Source of the DNA: JASLDZ01 sp964242625
GTDB taxonomy: Bacteria; Pseudomonadota; Alphaproteobacteria; Caulobacterales; Caulobacteraceae
Direction: 5' to 3'
NCBI GenBank assembly: GCA_964242625.1
Contig: CAXTAO010000013.1
Location: 4,415 to 68,414, forward strand
Length of the DNA stretch: 64,000 nucleotides
Position 1 is the stretch's first letter. Each line of letters starts with the position of its first letter. The notes under the pieces were generated by a model. It ran no database searches. It saw only the letters and a list, made by a program, of their open reading frames with translations, and was not told where the DNA came from. Both the position numbers and the translations under genes were made by a program. Below are positions 1 to 8,699 of the stretch, in pieces.

Positions 1-1540
1 GCTCGTCGACGGTGTAGGAGTGGTACATGTTGAACTGCATCTGGCAGACGATGCGGCCGAACTCGGGGAGGTAGCGCCCGAGCACCCCCGTCTCGTTCAT
101 CAGGGTCAGCGAGCGGAACGGATCGCGGCCGCGCGCCAGCACCCGCAGGAAGATCTCCGCCGCCTCCGGATCGGCGCGCAGCCCCGGGCTGATCAGCGCG
201 AGCGAGCGACTGACCGCGCTGAAGGCGTCGGGATGCAGGTCGAGGTCGTGCTGGTCGGCCACCTCGAACACGCGCAGGAGCGCGACGGGATCCTCCTGGA
301 ACAGCTCCTCGCCCGCGACGGCGAGTCGCCCTCCGTCCACGTGGAAGCCGGGCGCGAGCACGCGGCGCGGCCGTCGGCGCGCGGGCAGGAAACGCGACAG
401 CCCGGTAGGGGGAGCCTTGGCGTTCTCCTCCTCCAGCTGGGCGCAGAACACGCGGGTGAGCACGCCAACCTCGCGGGCGATCAGGAAGTAGCGACGCATG
501 AAGCGCTCCACCGCCGCCGCCTCCTCGACGCCGACGGAGCCGACGCCGCGCCCATCGCCGCCCGAGGCCGCCCCGGGCCCCGCGCCGTAGCCCATGCGCC
601 GGGCGATCTCGGGCTGGAGGTCGAAGGAAAGCCGCTCCTCCGCCCGCCCGACCGCGAAGTGCAGGTGGCAGCGCACCGCCCACAGGAAGTCGAAGGCGCG
701 CAGAAAGGCCTTGAGCTCGCGCCCGGTGAAGGCCTCGAGCCGCACCACCTCGCCCGAGCGCCCGTCCGCCGGATGGAGGTAGCGCGCGATCCAGAACAGG
801 GTGTTGAGGTCGCGCAGGCCGCCCTTGGACTCCTTGACGTTGGGCTCGACGAGATACCGGCTCGCCCCTGCGCGGGCGTGGCGCTCGTCGCGCTCGCGAA
901 GCTTGGCGGCGGTGAACTCGGCCTCGGTGCCGCGGGCGACCTCCTCGCGGAAGCGCCGCGCGAGCTCGGCGGTCAGCGCCTCGTCGCCCGCGAGGTGGCG
1001 CGCCTCCAGGAGCGTGGTGCGGATGGTGAAGTCGCCGCGGGCGAGCTTCAGGCACTCCTCCACCGTGCGGGAGGCGTGGCCGACTTTGAAGCCCAGGTCC
1101 CACAGGGCGTAGAGCATGAACTCGATCACGCTCTCCGTATGGGCGGTGGCCTTGTAGGGGCGCAGGAACAGGAGATCGAGGTCGCTGAAGGGGGCCAGCG
1201 CGCCGCGGCCGTAGCCGCCCACCGCCGCCACCGCCAGCCGCTCGCCCGCCGTTGGGTTGCGCGCGCGGAACACGTGGGTGGTGGTGAAGTCGTAGAGCGC
1301 CTGCACCACCTCGTCGGTCACCCGCGACAGGAGCCGCGCGGTGGACGAGCCGCCCGCCCCCGCCTCCAGCCGCTCCTTGGCGATCATGCGGCCGCGGAAC
1401 AGCGCGCCCTTGAGGAGCTCCAGCGCCCGGCGGCGCGCCTCCGCCTCGTCGGCGGCGGACAGGGCGGCGGCGGTGAGCTGGGAGCGCAGGCGCACCCCGT
1501 CGACGACGTCCTCGATCCGGGGCGTGCGCAGGCGGGCCAT
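1..1540 (-). CDS. glnD: Bifunctional [protein-PII] uridylyltransferase/uridylyl-removing enzyme GlnD (5' part, cut by window edge)
   Basis: GlnD senses glutamine and adds or removes UMP on PII proteins, setting nitrogen assimilation. The 513 visible residues begin MARLRTPRIED at 1540, with an in-frame TAA five codons upstream. The nucleotidyltransferase motif GGYGRG (residues 108-113) is followed by SDLDLLFL with Asp120 and Asp122 as probable metal ligands. A central GlnD-type helical region follows, ending in YHSYTVDE, which is the beginning of the HD hydrolase domain. The rest of the HD domain and the two C-terminal ACT domains lie outside the window. No sign of decay in the visible part. 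A long ORF on the opposite strand over the same bases is a high-GC shadow. Confidence 0.95.
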   Translation of the reverse strand, partial: MARLRTPRIEDVVDGVRLRSQLTAAALSAADEAEARRRALELLKGALFRGRMIAKERLEAGAGGSSTARLLSRVTDEVVQALYDFTTTHVFRARNPTAGERLAVAAVGGYGRGALAPFSDLDLLFLRPYKATAHTESVIEFMLYALWDLGFKVGHASRTVEECLKLARGDFTIRTTLLEARHLAGDEALTAELARRFREEVARGTEAEFTAAKLRERDERHARAGASRYLVEPNVKESKGGLRDLNTLFWIARYLHPADGRSGEVVRLEAFTGRELKAFLRAFDFLWAVRCHLHFAVGRAEERLSFDLQPEIARRMGYGAGPGAASGGDGRGVGSVGVEEAAAVERFMRRYFLIAREVGVLTRVFCAQLEEENAKAPPTGLSRFLPARRRPRRVLAPGFHVDGGRLAVAGEELFQEDPVALLRVFEVADQHDLDLHPDAFSAVSRSLALISPGLRADPEAAEIFLRVLARGRDPFRSLTLMNETGVLGRYLPEFGRIVCQMQFNMYHSYTVDE

Positions 1541-1584
1541 GGGATGGCGAACTTAAGCCCCGTGCGCCCGGCCGCAACCGCGGC

Positions 1585-2277
1585 TCACGCGTCGTGCCTG
1601 GCCGCCTCCGCCAGGCGCCGCTCGTTGGCGAGCTTCTTCGCCGCGGCGGCGAACTTGCCCGTGGCCAGAAGCCGGGCCCCGTTGACGAGCTTGCGCCGCG
1701 TCTGCGGCCAGAAGCTACGCGCGACCACATAGCGCTGCTGCGTCCACTCGTGCGCGGCGAAGGGGGCGGTGGTGCGGAACACCGCCGTGCGCCCATTTAG
1801 CCGGCCCTCGAAGCGCCAGGCCGGGTCGCGCCGCAGCACCTGCACGATCATGTCGCCCGTCCACAGGTCGACGTCGTCGATCAGGAGGGCGCCGCCCACC
1901 TTGAGGCGCGGCGCGGTGTACTGGAAATCGACCGCGGGGATGGGGAAGCCGTGGCCGCCGTCGATGAACACGACGTCGAGCTCGCCGTCGCCGGCGAGCG
2001 GCGGCAACACGTCCTGGCTGAAGCCGCAGTGGAAGGTGGTCTGCGCCAGGTCGATCCCGCGCGCGTCGGCCTCGGCGCGGATGGCGGCGATCTCGACGGC
2101 GGACGGCGTCACCACGTCGTGGCGGCAGCCACGGGCGGCGAAGAGGAGGGTGGACTGGCCCGCCCCCGTCTCCAGCGTGCGCAGGCCGGGCGTCAGCTCG
2201 CGGTCGAGCCAGGCCATGACCGCCTCGCTGGCGTCCCAGGCCGCCGCGCCGCCCGCGTGCAGCCTGGCCCCGTTCAT
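1585..2277 (-). CDS. Class I SAM-dependent methyltransferase (Methyltransf_24-like)
   Basis: A 230-residue soluble protein with a Rossmann methyltransferase core. Motif I is TLETGAGQST (residues 34-43), then VVFIDGGHGF (102-111) and LLIDDV (131-136), the pattern of class I methyltransferases of the type-24 group. The substrate cannot be told. I start at ATG 2277 because AAAGGGG lies just upstream at Shine-Dalgarno distance; two further in-frame ATGs (2310, 2355) lack such a site. The C-terminal 40 residues are basic and helical. It lies 44 bases upstream of glnD on the same strand and could be cotranscribed with it. Confidence 0.75.
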   Translation of the reverse strand: MNGARLHAGGAAAWDASEAVMAWLDRELTPGLRTLETGAGQSTLLFAARGCRHDVVTPSAVEIAAIRAEADARGIDLAQTTFHCGFSQDVLPPLAGDGELDVVFIDGGHGFPIPAVDFQYTAPRLKVGGALLIDDVDLWTGDMIVQVLRRDPAWRFEGRLNGRTAVFRTTAPFAAHEWTQQRYVVARSFWPQTRRKLVNGARLLATGKFAAAAKKLANERRLAEAARHDA

Positions 2278-2364
2278 CTGGGCCCCTTTCGGTCGCGCGC
2301 CGTGCATCCGCCGTTCCCACCCTTGAGGTCGAGGGCGGTGGCTTAGCGCGTCCAAGGTTGCGGC

Positions 2365-4416
2365 TCAGTTCACGACGGACGCGAGCGACGGCGCGGGCAC
2401 GACGGGCAGGTCGATGCGGCTCTCCGCCGAACCGGCGACGGTGATCCGCTGCGTCGCGCGCACGTAGTCGGCGGGCTTGGCCCAGAAGATGGACGGGACG
2501 AAGGTCTGCGGGTTGCGGTCGTACAGCGGGAACCAGCTCGACTGCACCTGCACCATGATCCGGTGCCCCGGCAGGAACACGTGGTCGGCGGTCGGCAGGT
2601 CGAAGCGGTAGGCCAAGGGCGTGTTCGCCTTGAGCGGGCGCGAGCGGGTGAAGCCTTCGCGGTAGCGGCCGCGGAAGATGTCCATGCCGACCGCCAGCTG
2701 GTAGCCGCCCATCCGGGTGTCGCCCGCCACCTCGTCGGGATAAACGTCGATCAGCTTGACCACCCAGTCGCTGTCGGTGCCCGAAGTCGAGGCGGTCAGC
2801 CGGACAGTCGGCTGGCCCGCGATCTTCATCGGCGCGGTCAAGACGTCGGAGGTGAAGGTGAGGACGTCCGGCCGGCCCGACGCCTCGCGCTGATCGTCGG
2901 CCAGCCATTGCGGCCAGGTCAGGCCGTTGTCGTAGCCCACGGGCTGGCTCGGGCGCCGACGGAACGGCACGGGCTTGGCGGGGTCGGACACATAGTCGAC
3001 CGTCTGGGCGCGCCCCGCCGCGGGCTGGAAGCCGAGCCGACCGCCGGGCTGGAGGTAGAGCGCGGTGGGCGTGGGCGCCGAGCCGTCCGCGGCGGCGGGC
3101 CAGGCGGGAAGGCTGCGCCACTCGTTCGTCCCGCTCTCGAACGCGGTCACGGGCGCGAGGTCCAAGGGCGGCGCATCGTCGCGCAGGTAGTGGGCGAGGT
3201 AGGGCGCGAGCACATGGCGGCGGAACCAGCGCCCGGTGTCGGAGCCCCACTTCACCGCGCCGAGCTCGGACGCCTCCTCGATCTCCTGCCCGTGGTTCCA
3301 CGGCCCCATGACGAGGCGCACCATGTCGCCGCGCGTGTCTTTCGGCTTGAGCGCCTTGTAGGTGGCGATGGCGCCGTAGATGTCTTCCGCGTCCCACAGC
3401 GAGTGGACCAGCAGCACGGGCACGGTCAGCGGCTGGGCGGCGACGATCTTGTCCATCGCCTGGCTCGACCAGAAGTCGTCGTAGTCGGGGTGGGCCAGCA
3501 CCTTGCGCCAGAACCCGGTCTGCTCGAGCCCGTGAGCCTTGCCGAGCGCCCCCGCCGAGCCCGCGCGCATGTAGAGGTCGTAGTCGTCGTGGACGTTCGT
3601 CCACCACTTCTCCGAGTTCGCCCGCGTGCCGTCCTGTTCGTAGATGTAGGGCATGTTCTGCTGGCGGAACGCGCCGTTGTGGAACCAGTCGTCGCCCATC
3701 CAGCCGTCGACCATGGGGTTCATCGGGATGGCCGCCTTGAGCGCCGGGTGCGGATGCACGAGGCTCATCAGGGGCTCGAAGCCGTCGTAGCTGATGCCCA
3801 GCGTCACCACGCGCCCGTTGCCTTCGGGCACGTGCTTCACCAGCCAGTCGATGGTGTCGTAGCTGTCGGTCGCGTCGTCGACCTTGGCGGGGTTGTAGGG
3901 CGTGCCCGCCAGCGGCGGGTTCATGATGTAGTCGCCCTCCGAGCCGTACTTGCCGCGCACGTCCTGCACCACGCGGATGTAGCCGCCTTGCACCACCACG
4001 TCGGGCGCGTTGTCGTAGCCGTCGAGCACGGGGCCCAGGTGCGCGCTCTGGGCGTGCTCGGTGGTCTCGTTGGCGCTGTAGGGCGTGCGGGTCAGCAGCA
4101 TGCCGCGCCGGCCGCCGCCGGGAGCTTCGGCGCTGCGGGGCACGAGCACCACGGTGTGGAGCTTCACCCCGTCGCGCATGGGGATCATCACCTCGCGCCG
4201 CTCATAGTCGAACGACGACACCACGGGCTTCAGCGTGTGCGGGCTCTCGCCGCCGCCCGGGGCGTGGTCGCTGTCCGCGTCAGCGGCGTCCTTGGCGGCC
4301 TGCGCCTTGGAGCCCTGCCCCCGCGCCCCGGGCTCCTGCGGCGAGCTCTGCGCCTGCGCCGCGAGCGGGAGGGCGGCGACCAATGCGGCGGCCAGGGCGA
4401 GGCGGTGTGGACGCAA
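2365..4416 (-). CDS. Secreted CocE/NonD-family alpha/beta hydrolase (alpha-amino acid ester hydrolase type)
   Basis: A 683-residue exported hydrolase. A Sec signal peptide ends near AAQAQ (residue 23), then a low-complexity charged linker to about residue 60. The nucleophile motif GISYDG places Ser209; Asp342 in LWDAEDIYG and His375 in GPWNHG complete a triad with the spacing known for alpha-amino acid ester hydrolases and glutaryl-7-ACA acylases. The C-terminal third is the jelly-roll X-Pro dipeptidyl-peptidase C domain. Known relatives cleave esters or amides of amino acids and beta-lactam side chains in the periplasm, so a dipeptide or ester scavenging role is likely. The true substrate is unknown. 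Confidence 0.88.
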   Translation of the reverse strand: MRPHRLALAAALVAALPLAAQAQSSPQEPGARGQGSKAQAAKDAADADSDHAPGGGESPHTLKPVVSSFDYERREVMIPMRDGVKLHTVVLVPRSAEAPGGGRRGMLLTRTPYSANETTEHAQSAHLGPVLDGYDNAPDVVVQGGYIRVVQDVRGKYGSEGDYIMNPPLAGTPYNPAKVDDATDSYDTIDWLVKHVPEGNGRVVTLGISYDGFEPLMSLVHPHPALKAAIPMNPMVDGWMGDDWFHNGAFRQQNMPYIYEQDGTRANSEKWWTNVHDDYDLYMRAGSAGALGKAHGLEQTGFWRKVLAHPDYDDFWSSQAMDKIVAAQPLTVPVLLVHSLWDAEDIYGAIATYKALKPKDTRGDMVRLVMGPWNHGQEIEEASELGAVKWGSDTGRWFRRHVLAPYLAHYLRDDAPPLDLAPVTAFESGTNEWRSLPAWPAAADGSAPTPTALYLQPGGRLGFQPAAGRAQTVDYVSDPAKPVPFRRRPSQPVGYDNGLTWPQWLADDQREASGRPDVLTFTSDVLTAPMKIAGQPTVRLTASTSGTDSDWVVKLIDVYPDEVAGDTRMGGYQLAVGMDIFRGRYREGFTRSRPLKANTPLAYRFDLPTADHVFLPGHRIMVQVQSSWFPLYDRNPQTFVPSIFWAKPADYVRATQRITVAGSAESRIDLPVVPAPSLASVVN

Positions 4417-4503
4417 GGGCGTGGGCTCCGGGCGAACGAGGACGCGCCAGCTAGCGCCAGCCGCACGCCGTCCGCAACGGGCCTCCTCCGCACCGGCTGC
4501 GGG

Positions 4504-5457
4504 TCAGGCGCCCGGCGCGGAGGGGGCGGGCGCGGGGGCCTTGGGCGGCAGCCAGGGGGTGCGCGCCATGGCCTCGCGCTCGACGGGGCACTGGCGGGCG
4601 GCCGGGGCGGCGGACCCGGGCGCTGAGCGCAGCCGCGCGAGTTCGACCCGGGCGGCCTCCACGTCGGCGCGGAATTGCCCGTCGCTGTGGAGGGCGGCGA
4701 CCAGCATGGAGGCGGTGGTGCGCCCCTCCTCCACGTCGCTCACCGTGTGCACCCCGCAGACCACCCGGCTCTCGCCGAAGGCGCGGGCGCGCGACAGGAC
4801 GTCGGTGGCGCGGTCGGGGGCGATCTCGGCCAGGACGAGGCCTACGCTCCAGCCGAGCGTGGTATGGCCGCTGGGATAGCCGAAGCTCTTGGCGACGTCG
4901 GCGCGCTCGCCTTCTGTGCAGATCGGGCCGCCGTAGGTGACGAAGGGGCGCGGGTGGCGGAAGCTGTTCTTCGCCCCGTTGGTGATCCGCCCGGCGTCCG
5001 TGCGCAGGCGCGTCAAGAGGTGCAGGAGGGCGGGCGCGCGCTCGGGCGTGATGTCGACCCCCAGCACGCAGTCGAAGTCGGCGGCGACCGCGGCCGAGCT
5101 CTCCTGCGCGTCGCGGGCCGCCAGCGCCCATCGCGGACTGTCCTTGAGCGCGCGGGTGGCGAGGTACGCCTGGTGGTCCAGTTCGTCGGCGGGCGTGCCG
5201 CGCGCGGGCGGCGGCGGCAGGGCGGCGAAGGCGTCGGGGGTGGTCGCCGCCGTCAGATAACCGGGCAGCCGCTTGGGGGCCTGCTCCAGCGCCTGGGCGC
5301 CGCCGGCGCGCGCGGCGGGGAAGCGATCGGGCTGGCCCGCGGGGGGCGGCGGCTTGGCGGGAGAGGCCCGCACCGCGGCCGCGGAGGGCGACTGGGGCTG
5401 GGCGTTGGCGCTGGCGCCCACGGCGATCGCGGCGAACAGGGCGGCGGCGGATCGCAT
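4504..5457 (-). CDS. Class A non-specific acid phosphatase (PAP2 superfamily), periplasmic
   Basis: A 317-residue protein with a signal peptide ending near SANAQ (residue 20). It carries all three parts of the PAP2 phosphatase signature: Lys163-x6-Arg170-Pro171, PSGH at 195-198, and Ser230-Arg231-x5-His237-x3-Asp241; His237 is the expected phospho-acceptor. Two cysteine pairs in the core suit a periplasmic enzyme. Class A bacterial acid phosphatases (PhoN type) hydrolyse a broad range of phosphomonoesters. The N-terminal proline-rich stretch (about residues 21-60) is longer than in PhoN. It stands alone between the hydrolase gene and a small acidic ORF. Confidence 0.9.
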   Translation of the reverse strand: MRSAAALFAAIAVGASANAQPQSPSAAAVRASPAKPPPPAGQPDRFPAARAGGAQALEQAPKRLPGYLTAATTPDAFAALPPPPARGTPADELDHQAYLATRALKDSPRWALAARDAQESSAAVAADFDCVLGVDITPERAPALLHLLTRLRTDAGRITNGAKNSFRHPRPFVTYGGPICTEGERADVAKSFGYPSGHTTLGWSVGLVLAEIAPDRATDVLSRARAFGESRVVCGVHTVSDVEEGRTTASMLVAALHSDGQFRADVEAARVELARLRSAPGSAAPAARQCPVEREAMARTPWLPPKAPAPAPSAPGA

Positions 5458-5514
5458 GGCGGGGCTCCGGGCGGGCGTCGATCCCCGATTAGCGCAACCG
5501 TGCGACGGCTGCGA

Positions 5515-5703
5515 TCACCCCTGACGCGCGCCCTCCGCCGGGTCGCCGCCGGCGCCCAGGTGGCTGTTGTCGGGATCGACGACGGGCGGGGCGCCGTCGG
5601 CGGGGCCGCGCGCCCCCTCGGCGGGGTCCTTGGCCCCGGGGGCCAACTCGTCGGGGCCCGGCTCGTCGGAAGCGGGGGCGTCGGGGTCGGGGGTGTCGGT
5701 CAT
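5515..5703 (-). CDS. Small acidic, proline/aspartate-rich hypothetical protein
   Basis: A 62-residue predicted protein beginning MTDTPDPDAPAS, rich in Asp, Pro, Ala, Gly and Glu, with no hydrophobic segment or cysteine; it is expected to be disordered. It contains DPAEGAR twice (residues about 26-32 and 54-60). No function is recognised. It sits between ymdB and the acid phosphatase on the same strand. Many alphaproteobacteria encode such short acidic proteins. A similar-looking but not alignable one is at 33122-33322. Existence as a real gene rests on the open frame and the lack of a competing ORF. Confidence 0.45.
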   Translation of the reverse strand: MTDTPDPDAPASDEPGPDELAPGAKDPAEGARGPADGAPPVVDPDNSHLGAGGDPAEGARQG

Positions 5704-5751
5704 GGCGGGGGAGCCAACGCGCGAGCGCCCTCACCCGTTCGCTCGCCCAGC

Positions 5752-6594
5752 TCAGGCGAGCGCGGCGGCCGGCTCCAGCTCCGGCACGGCGGGGCGCAGG
5801 CGCCCGCCCACGCGGATGGGCTCCACCCGCCGGGCGAGGCCCGTGCGGTCGTCGGTCTCGACGAAGACGCCGCACACGGTGGCGGGGCCGGTCGCCGGGG
5901 CGTAGCGCGCGCCGGGCAGGCGCGTGGTGAAGCGGCGCACCGGCTCGTCCTTGGTCATGCCGATCACGCTGTCGTAGTCGCAGCAGCCGCCCGCGTCGGT
6001 CTGGTAGGCGGTGCCGCCCGGCAGCACCTGGGCGTCGGCGGTGGGCACGTGGGTGTGGGTGCCGACCACGAGCGAGGCGCGCCCGTCGCAGAAGTGGCCC
6101 ATGGCCATCTTCTCGCTGGTGGCCTCCGCGTGCACGTCGACGACGATCGCGTCCGCCGCCGCGCCCAGCGGGCACGCCTCCAGCTCGCGGTCGATCGCCG
6201 AGAACGGATCGTCCAGCGCGTCCATGTGCACACGGCCGTGGACGCTGGCGACCAGCACCCGCCGGCCGCCTGGGGCCTCGTAGAGCCAGGCGCCCTTGCC
6301 GGGCGGGCGGCTCAGCGGCGGGTAGTTGAGCGGCCGCAGGATGCGCGGCTCGCGGTCCAGGAGCGTCAGCGCCTCGCGCTGGTCCCAGGTGTGGTTGCCC
6401 ATGGTGAGGCAGTCGGCGCCCGCCTCGAACAGGTCGTTGGCGATACGCTCGGTCACGCCGAAGCCCCCCGCGGCGTTCTCCGCGTTGACCACCACGAATT
6501 CGAGCGCGAGCCGCCGCCGCAGGCCGGGCAGGTGGGTGATGACGCCGTCGCGCCCGCTGGCGCCGATGACGTCCCCGAAGAAGGCGATCCGCAT
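5752..6594 (-). CDS. ymdB: TIGR00282/YmdB-family metallophosphoesterase
   Basis: A 280-residue protein whose metal-site residues match those known for YmdB: Asp8, Glu39, Asn40, Asn67, His155, His180 and His182. The Bacillus enzyme hydrolyses 2',3'-cyclic nucleotides and affects RNA turnover and biofilm formation; the role in alphaproteobacteria is not settled. It starts at ATG 6594, five bases after the fau stop codon, so it is very probably translated from a fau-ymdB transcript. The 6S RNA-fau-ymdB order is common in alphaproteobacteria. Confidence 0.9.
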   Translation of the reverse strand: MRIAFFGDVIGASGRDGVITHLPGLRRRLALEFVVVNAENAAGGFGVTERIANDLFEAGADCLTMGNHTWDQREALTLLDREPRILRPLNYPPLSRPPGKGAWLYEAPGGRRVLVASVHGRVHMDALDDPFSAIDRELEACPLGAAADAIVVDVHAEATSEKMAMGHFCDGRASLVVGTHTHVPTADAQVLPGGTAYQTDAGGCCDYDSVIGMTKDEPVRRFTTRLPGARYAPATGPATVCGVFVETDDRTGLARRVEPIRVGGRLRPAVPELEPAAALA

Positions 6595-6599
6595 GGGCG

Positions 6600-7172
6600 T
6601 TATATAGGGGCGAAGCGGCGCAGGCCCGCCTCCGTCAGCACCGCATCGAGCCGCTGGTCGTGCGCCTCGGCGGGCAGGCGCTCCACCTCCTGCCCCACGT
6701 AGGCGAGGCCCAGCGCGACAACCGACCCCCGCGCGCGCAGGGCGGCCAGCGTGCGGTCGTAGTAGCCGCCCCCCTGCCCCAGCCGCGCGCCCACGCCGTC
6801 GAACGCCAGGAGCGGGACCACCACGAGGTCGGGGGTAAGCGCGGGCGCGTCCAGCCCCGGCGCAGGCACGCCCGCGGCGTCGCGCGGCAGGGGCGCGCCA
6901 TCGACCGGTTGGCGGAAGACGAGCGGCGCGTCAGCCGCGACGGCGATGGGCAGCACGACCTGCGCCCCTAGCTGCCTCAGCATGACGGCCAGCGGCCCGG
7001 GATCGAGCTCGGAACCGTGCGGGTGGTAGGCGGCGGCGACCCGCGGACGCCAGGGCGAGATCTCGTTGAACCGTTGGGCGGCGAGGACGGCGGCGTCCGG
7101 CGTCTCCCGCGCGAGGCGGCGGCGCAGCGCCCGCATCTCCGATCGGAGCGCCGACTTGCCGGCCGCGCTCAT
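6600..7172 (-). CDS. fau: 5-formyltetrahydrofolate cyclo-ligase
   Basis: A 190-residue enzyme of folate metabolism that converts 5-formyl-THF to 5,10-methenyl-THF using ATP. Recognisable parts are the N-terminal KSALRSEMRALRR basic helix, AYHPHGSELDP for the folate side, and the GQGGGYYDRTL loop (residues 132-142), the family signature. The open frame runs far upstream, but ATG 7172 gives the normal family length and the upstream part is the 6S RNA gene. The gene follows the 6S RNA gene on the same strand, the classic ssrS-fau pairing of proteobacteria. Confidence 0.92.
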   Translation of the reverse strand: MSAAGKSALRSEMRALRRRLARETPDAAVLAAQRFNEISPWRPRVAAAYHPHGSELDPGPLAVMLRQLGAQVVLPIAVAADAPLVFRQPVDGAPLPRDAAGVPAPGLDAPALTPDLVVVPLLAFDGVGARLGQGGGYYDRTLAALRARGSVVALGLAYVGQEVERLPAEAHDQRLDAVLTEAGLRRFAPI

Positions 7173-7221
7173 CCCCGGCCGCGGGGGGGGAAAGGGTGGC
7201 GGCGCCGCGAAGAACCGTGGA

Positions 7222-7366
7222 GGCGTGTTCAATCCCCTCGGACCTGGATGACCAGGTGGGCGCCGTGCGGCCCGGACCACGGTCCGGGTCGGGAACAGCT
7301 CCCTAGTGAGGCGATTAAGGTCCCCGGGATGTGAAGCCTCCGACGTGAGCCGCAGCACGACCCGCC
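7222..7366 (-). ncRNA. ssrS: 6S RNA (SsrS)
   Basis: 6S RNA mimics an open promoter and sequesters the housekeeping RNA polymerase. The call rests on place and fold: it lies directly upstream of fau on the same strand, no protein fits, and the transcript folds into a long interrupted hairpin. A perfect CCCGGACC/GGTCCGGG apical stem lies near 7270-7290, and an ACCTGG/CCAGGT hairpin lies near 7243-7257. The 3' end GAACACGCC can pair with the 5' GGCGGGU. Ends are estimated from the promoter at 7374-7402 and from this end pairing. The length, about 145 nt, is normal for the family. The 7173-7502 gap holds nothing else I can support. Confidence 0.72.
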
Positions 7367-7373
7367 GGGGCTG

Positions 7374-7402
7374 AAGGTAGGCCCGCGGGGCCCGGGTCTC
7401 AA
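7374..7402 (-). promoter_or_regulatory. Predicted sigma-70 promoter of the 6S RNA gene
   Basis: On the minus strand TTGAGA (7402-7397) is followed after 17 bases by TACCTT (7379-7374). Seven bases downstream lies the GGCG that I take as the 5' end of the 6S RNA. The match to the housekeeping consensus is fair, and its position fits the start of the folded RNA. Confidence 0.6.
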
Positions 7403-7502
7403 GCGGGGCGGCGGCGGTTGCGGCGGACGGCGCGCGGGGTAAGGTGATCGGCGATAACCCGCCCGGACCTGCACCGGCCGAGGCGGGGCGGGAGGCGGGA
7501 CC

Positions 7503-8699
7503 ATGGCGTTCGACGGCGATCTCGACGGCTTCCGCGGCGAGGCGCGCGCCTGGCTGGACGCCAACTGCCCGCCTTCCATGCGTACCCCCCTGCCCGAGGA
7601 CGAGACGCCCTGGGCGGGCCGCCGCTTCCAGTGGAAGAACCCCGAGGCCAAGCTCTGGCTCGACAGCATGGCCGCGCGCGGCTGGACCGCGCCGACTTGG
7701 CCGCGGGAGTACGGCGGCGGCGGCCTCTCGCGCGAGGAGGCGGGCGTTCTGGCCGCCGAGCTGAAGCGGATCGCCGCGCGGCCGCCGCTCGTCTCCTTCG
7801 GCCTGTGGATGCTGGGGCCCGTGCTGCTGCAGTACGCGACCGAGGAGCAGAAGCGGCTGCACCTGCCGAAGATCGCGTCTGGCGAGATCCGCTGGTGCCA
7901 GGGCTACTCCGAGCCGGGTGCGGGGTCGGACCTCGCCTCCCTGCAGACGCGGGCGGAGGACGCGGGCGACCACTTCCTCGTCAACGGCCAGAAGGTGTGG
8001 ACATCCTACGCCGACCAGGCGGATTGGATCTTCTGCCTGGTGCGCACCGCGCCCCCCAAGCACGAGGGCATCAGCTTCCTCCTGTTCGACATGGCCACGC
8101 CGGGGATCGAGGCGCGGCCGATCCTCCTGATCAGCGGCCACTCGCCCTTCTGCGAGACCTTCTTCACCGACGTGCGCGTGCCCAAGGCGGGGCTCGTGGG
8201 CCGGCTCGGCGGCGGGTGGGAGATCGCCAAGGCGCTCCTGCAGCACGAGCGGCAGAACATCTCCACCGACGGCTTCGGGGCGGGCCGCGGCGGCGACCTG
8301 CCGGCCGTCGCCAAGCGCTACGTCGGCGAGACGGCGCAGGGCGCGATCGCCGATGGCGACCTGCGCGCGCGCGTCGCCCGCCACGAGATGGAGATGGAGG
8401 CCTTCGCGCTGACCGCCCAGCGCGTGGCGGCCGAGGCCAAGGCGGGCGGCGGGATCGGCCCGGCCGCGTCCATCCTGAAGTACCTGGCCGCCACGCTGAA
8501 CCAGGAGAAGCACGAGCTCCTCGTCGAGGCGCGGGGCTTCTCCGGCCTGGGCTGGACGGGCGAGGGCTACACGCCTGACGAGGTGCGCGACGCCCGGGGC
8601 TGGCTGCGCTCCAAGGGCAATTCGATCGAGGGCGGCACCTCCGAGATCAACCTCAACGTGGTGGCCAAGCGCGTGCTGGGCCTCCTGGACCACCAGTGA
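7503..8699 (+). CDS. Acyl-CoA dehydrogenase (FAD-dependent), first of a pair
   Basis: A 398-residue acyl-CoA dehydrogenase. The middle domain has the flavin motif SEPGAGSD (136-143) and NGQKVWTS (161-168). The C-terminal domain holds the helical stretch ending in IEGGTSEINLNVVAKR, the analogue of the usual GGSNEIQRN loop. It oxidises an acyl-CoA to the enoyl-CoA and passes electrons to ETF; the chain type is unknown. It starts at ATG 7503 after a purine-rich GGGAGGCGGGA. It overlaps the next gene by four bases (GTGA), and a second, divergent dehydrogenase follows, as in operons for heteromeric dehydrogenases. Confidence 0.92.
   Translation: MAFDGDLDGFRGEARAWLDANCPPSMRTPLPEDETPWAGRRFQWKNPEAKLWLDSMAARGWTAPTWPREYGGGGLSREEAGVLAAELKRIAARPPLVSFGLWMLGPVLLQYATEEQKRLHLPKIASGEIRWCQGYSEPGAGSDLASLQTRAEDAGDHFLVNGQKVWTSYADQADWIFCLVRTAPPKHEGISFLLFDMATPGIEARPILLISGHSPFCETFFTDVRVPKAGLVGRLGGGWEIAKALLQHERQNISTDGFGAGRGGDLPAVAKRYVGETAQGAIADGDLRARVARHEMEMEAFALTAQRVAAEAKAGGGIGPAASILKYLAATLNQEKHELLVEARGFSGLGWTGEGYTPDEVRDARGWLRSKGNSIEGGTSEINLNVVAKRVLGLLDHQ

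Noticed and set aside
20..1732. A 570-codon open frame on the plus strand
   Set aside because: Antisense to glnD, which carries intact nucleotidyltransferase motifs; the translation is an Arg/Glu/Gly-rich shadow without motifs.
2563..4626. A 687-codon open frame on the plus strand
   Set aside because: Antisense to the CocE-type hydrolase gene, which has a signal peptide and catalytic triad. Other long opposite-strand frames (4675-6702, 10529-12340, 41923-43992, 52134-53711) were rejected for the same reason.
7173..7502. A small ORF or riboswitch in the fau upstream gap
   Set aside because: The 6S RNA fold and promoter explain the region better; no riboswitch core was recognised.
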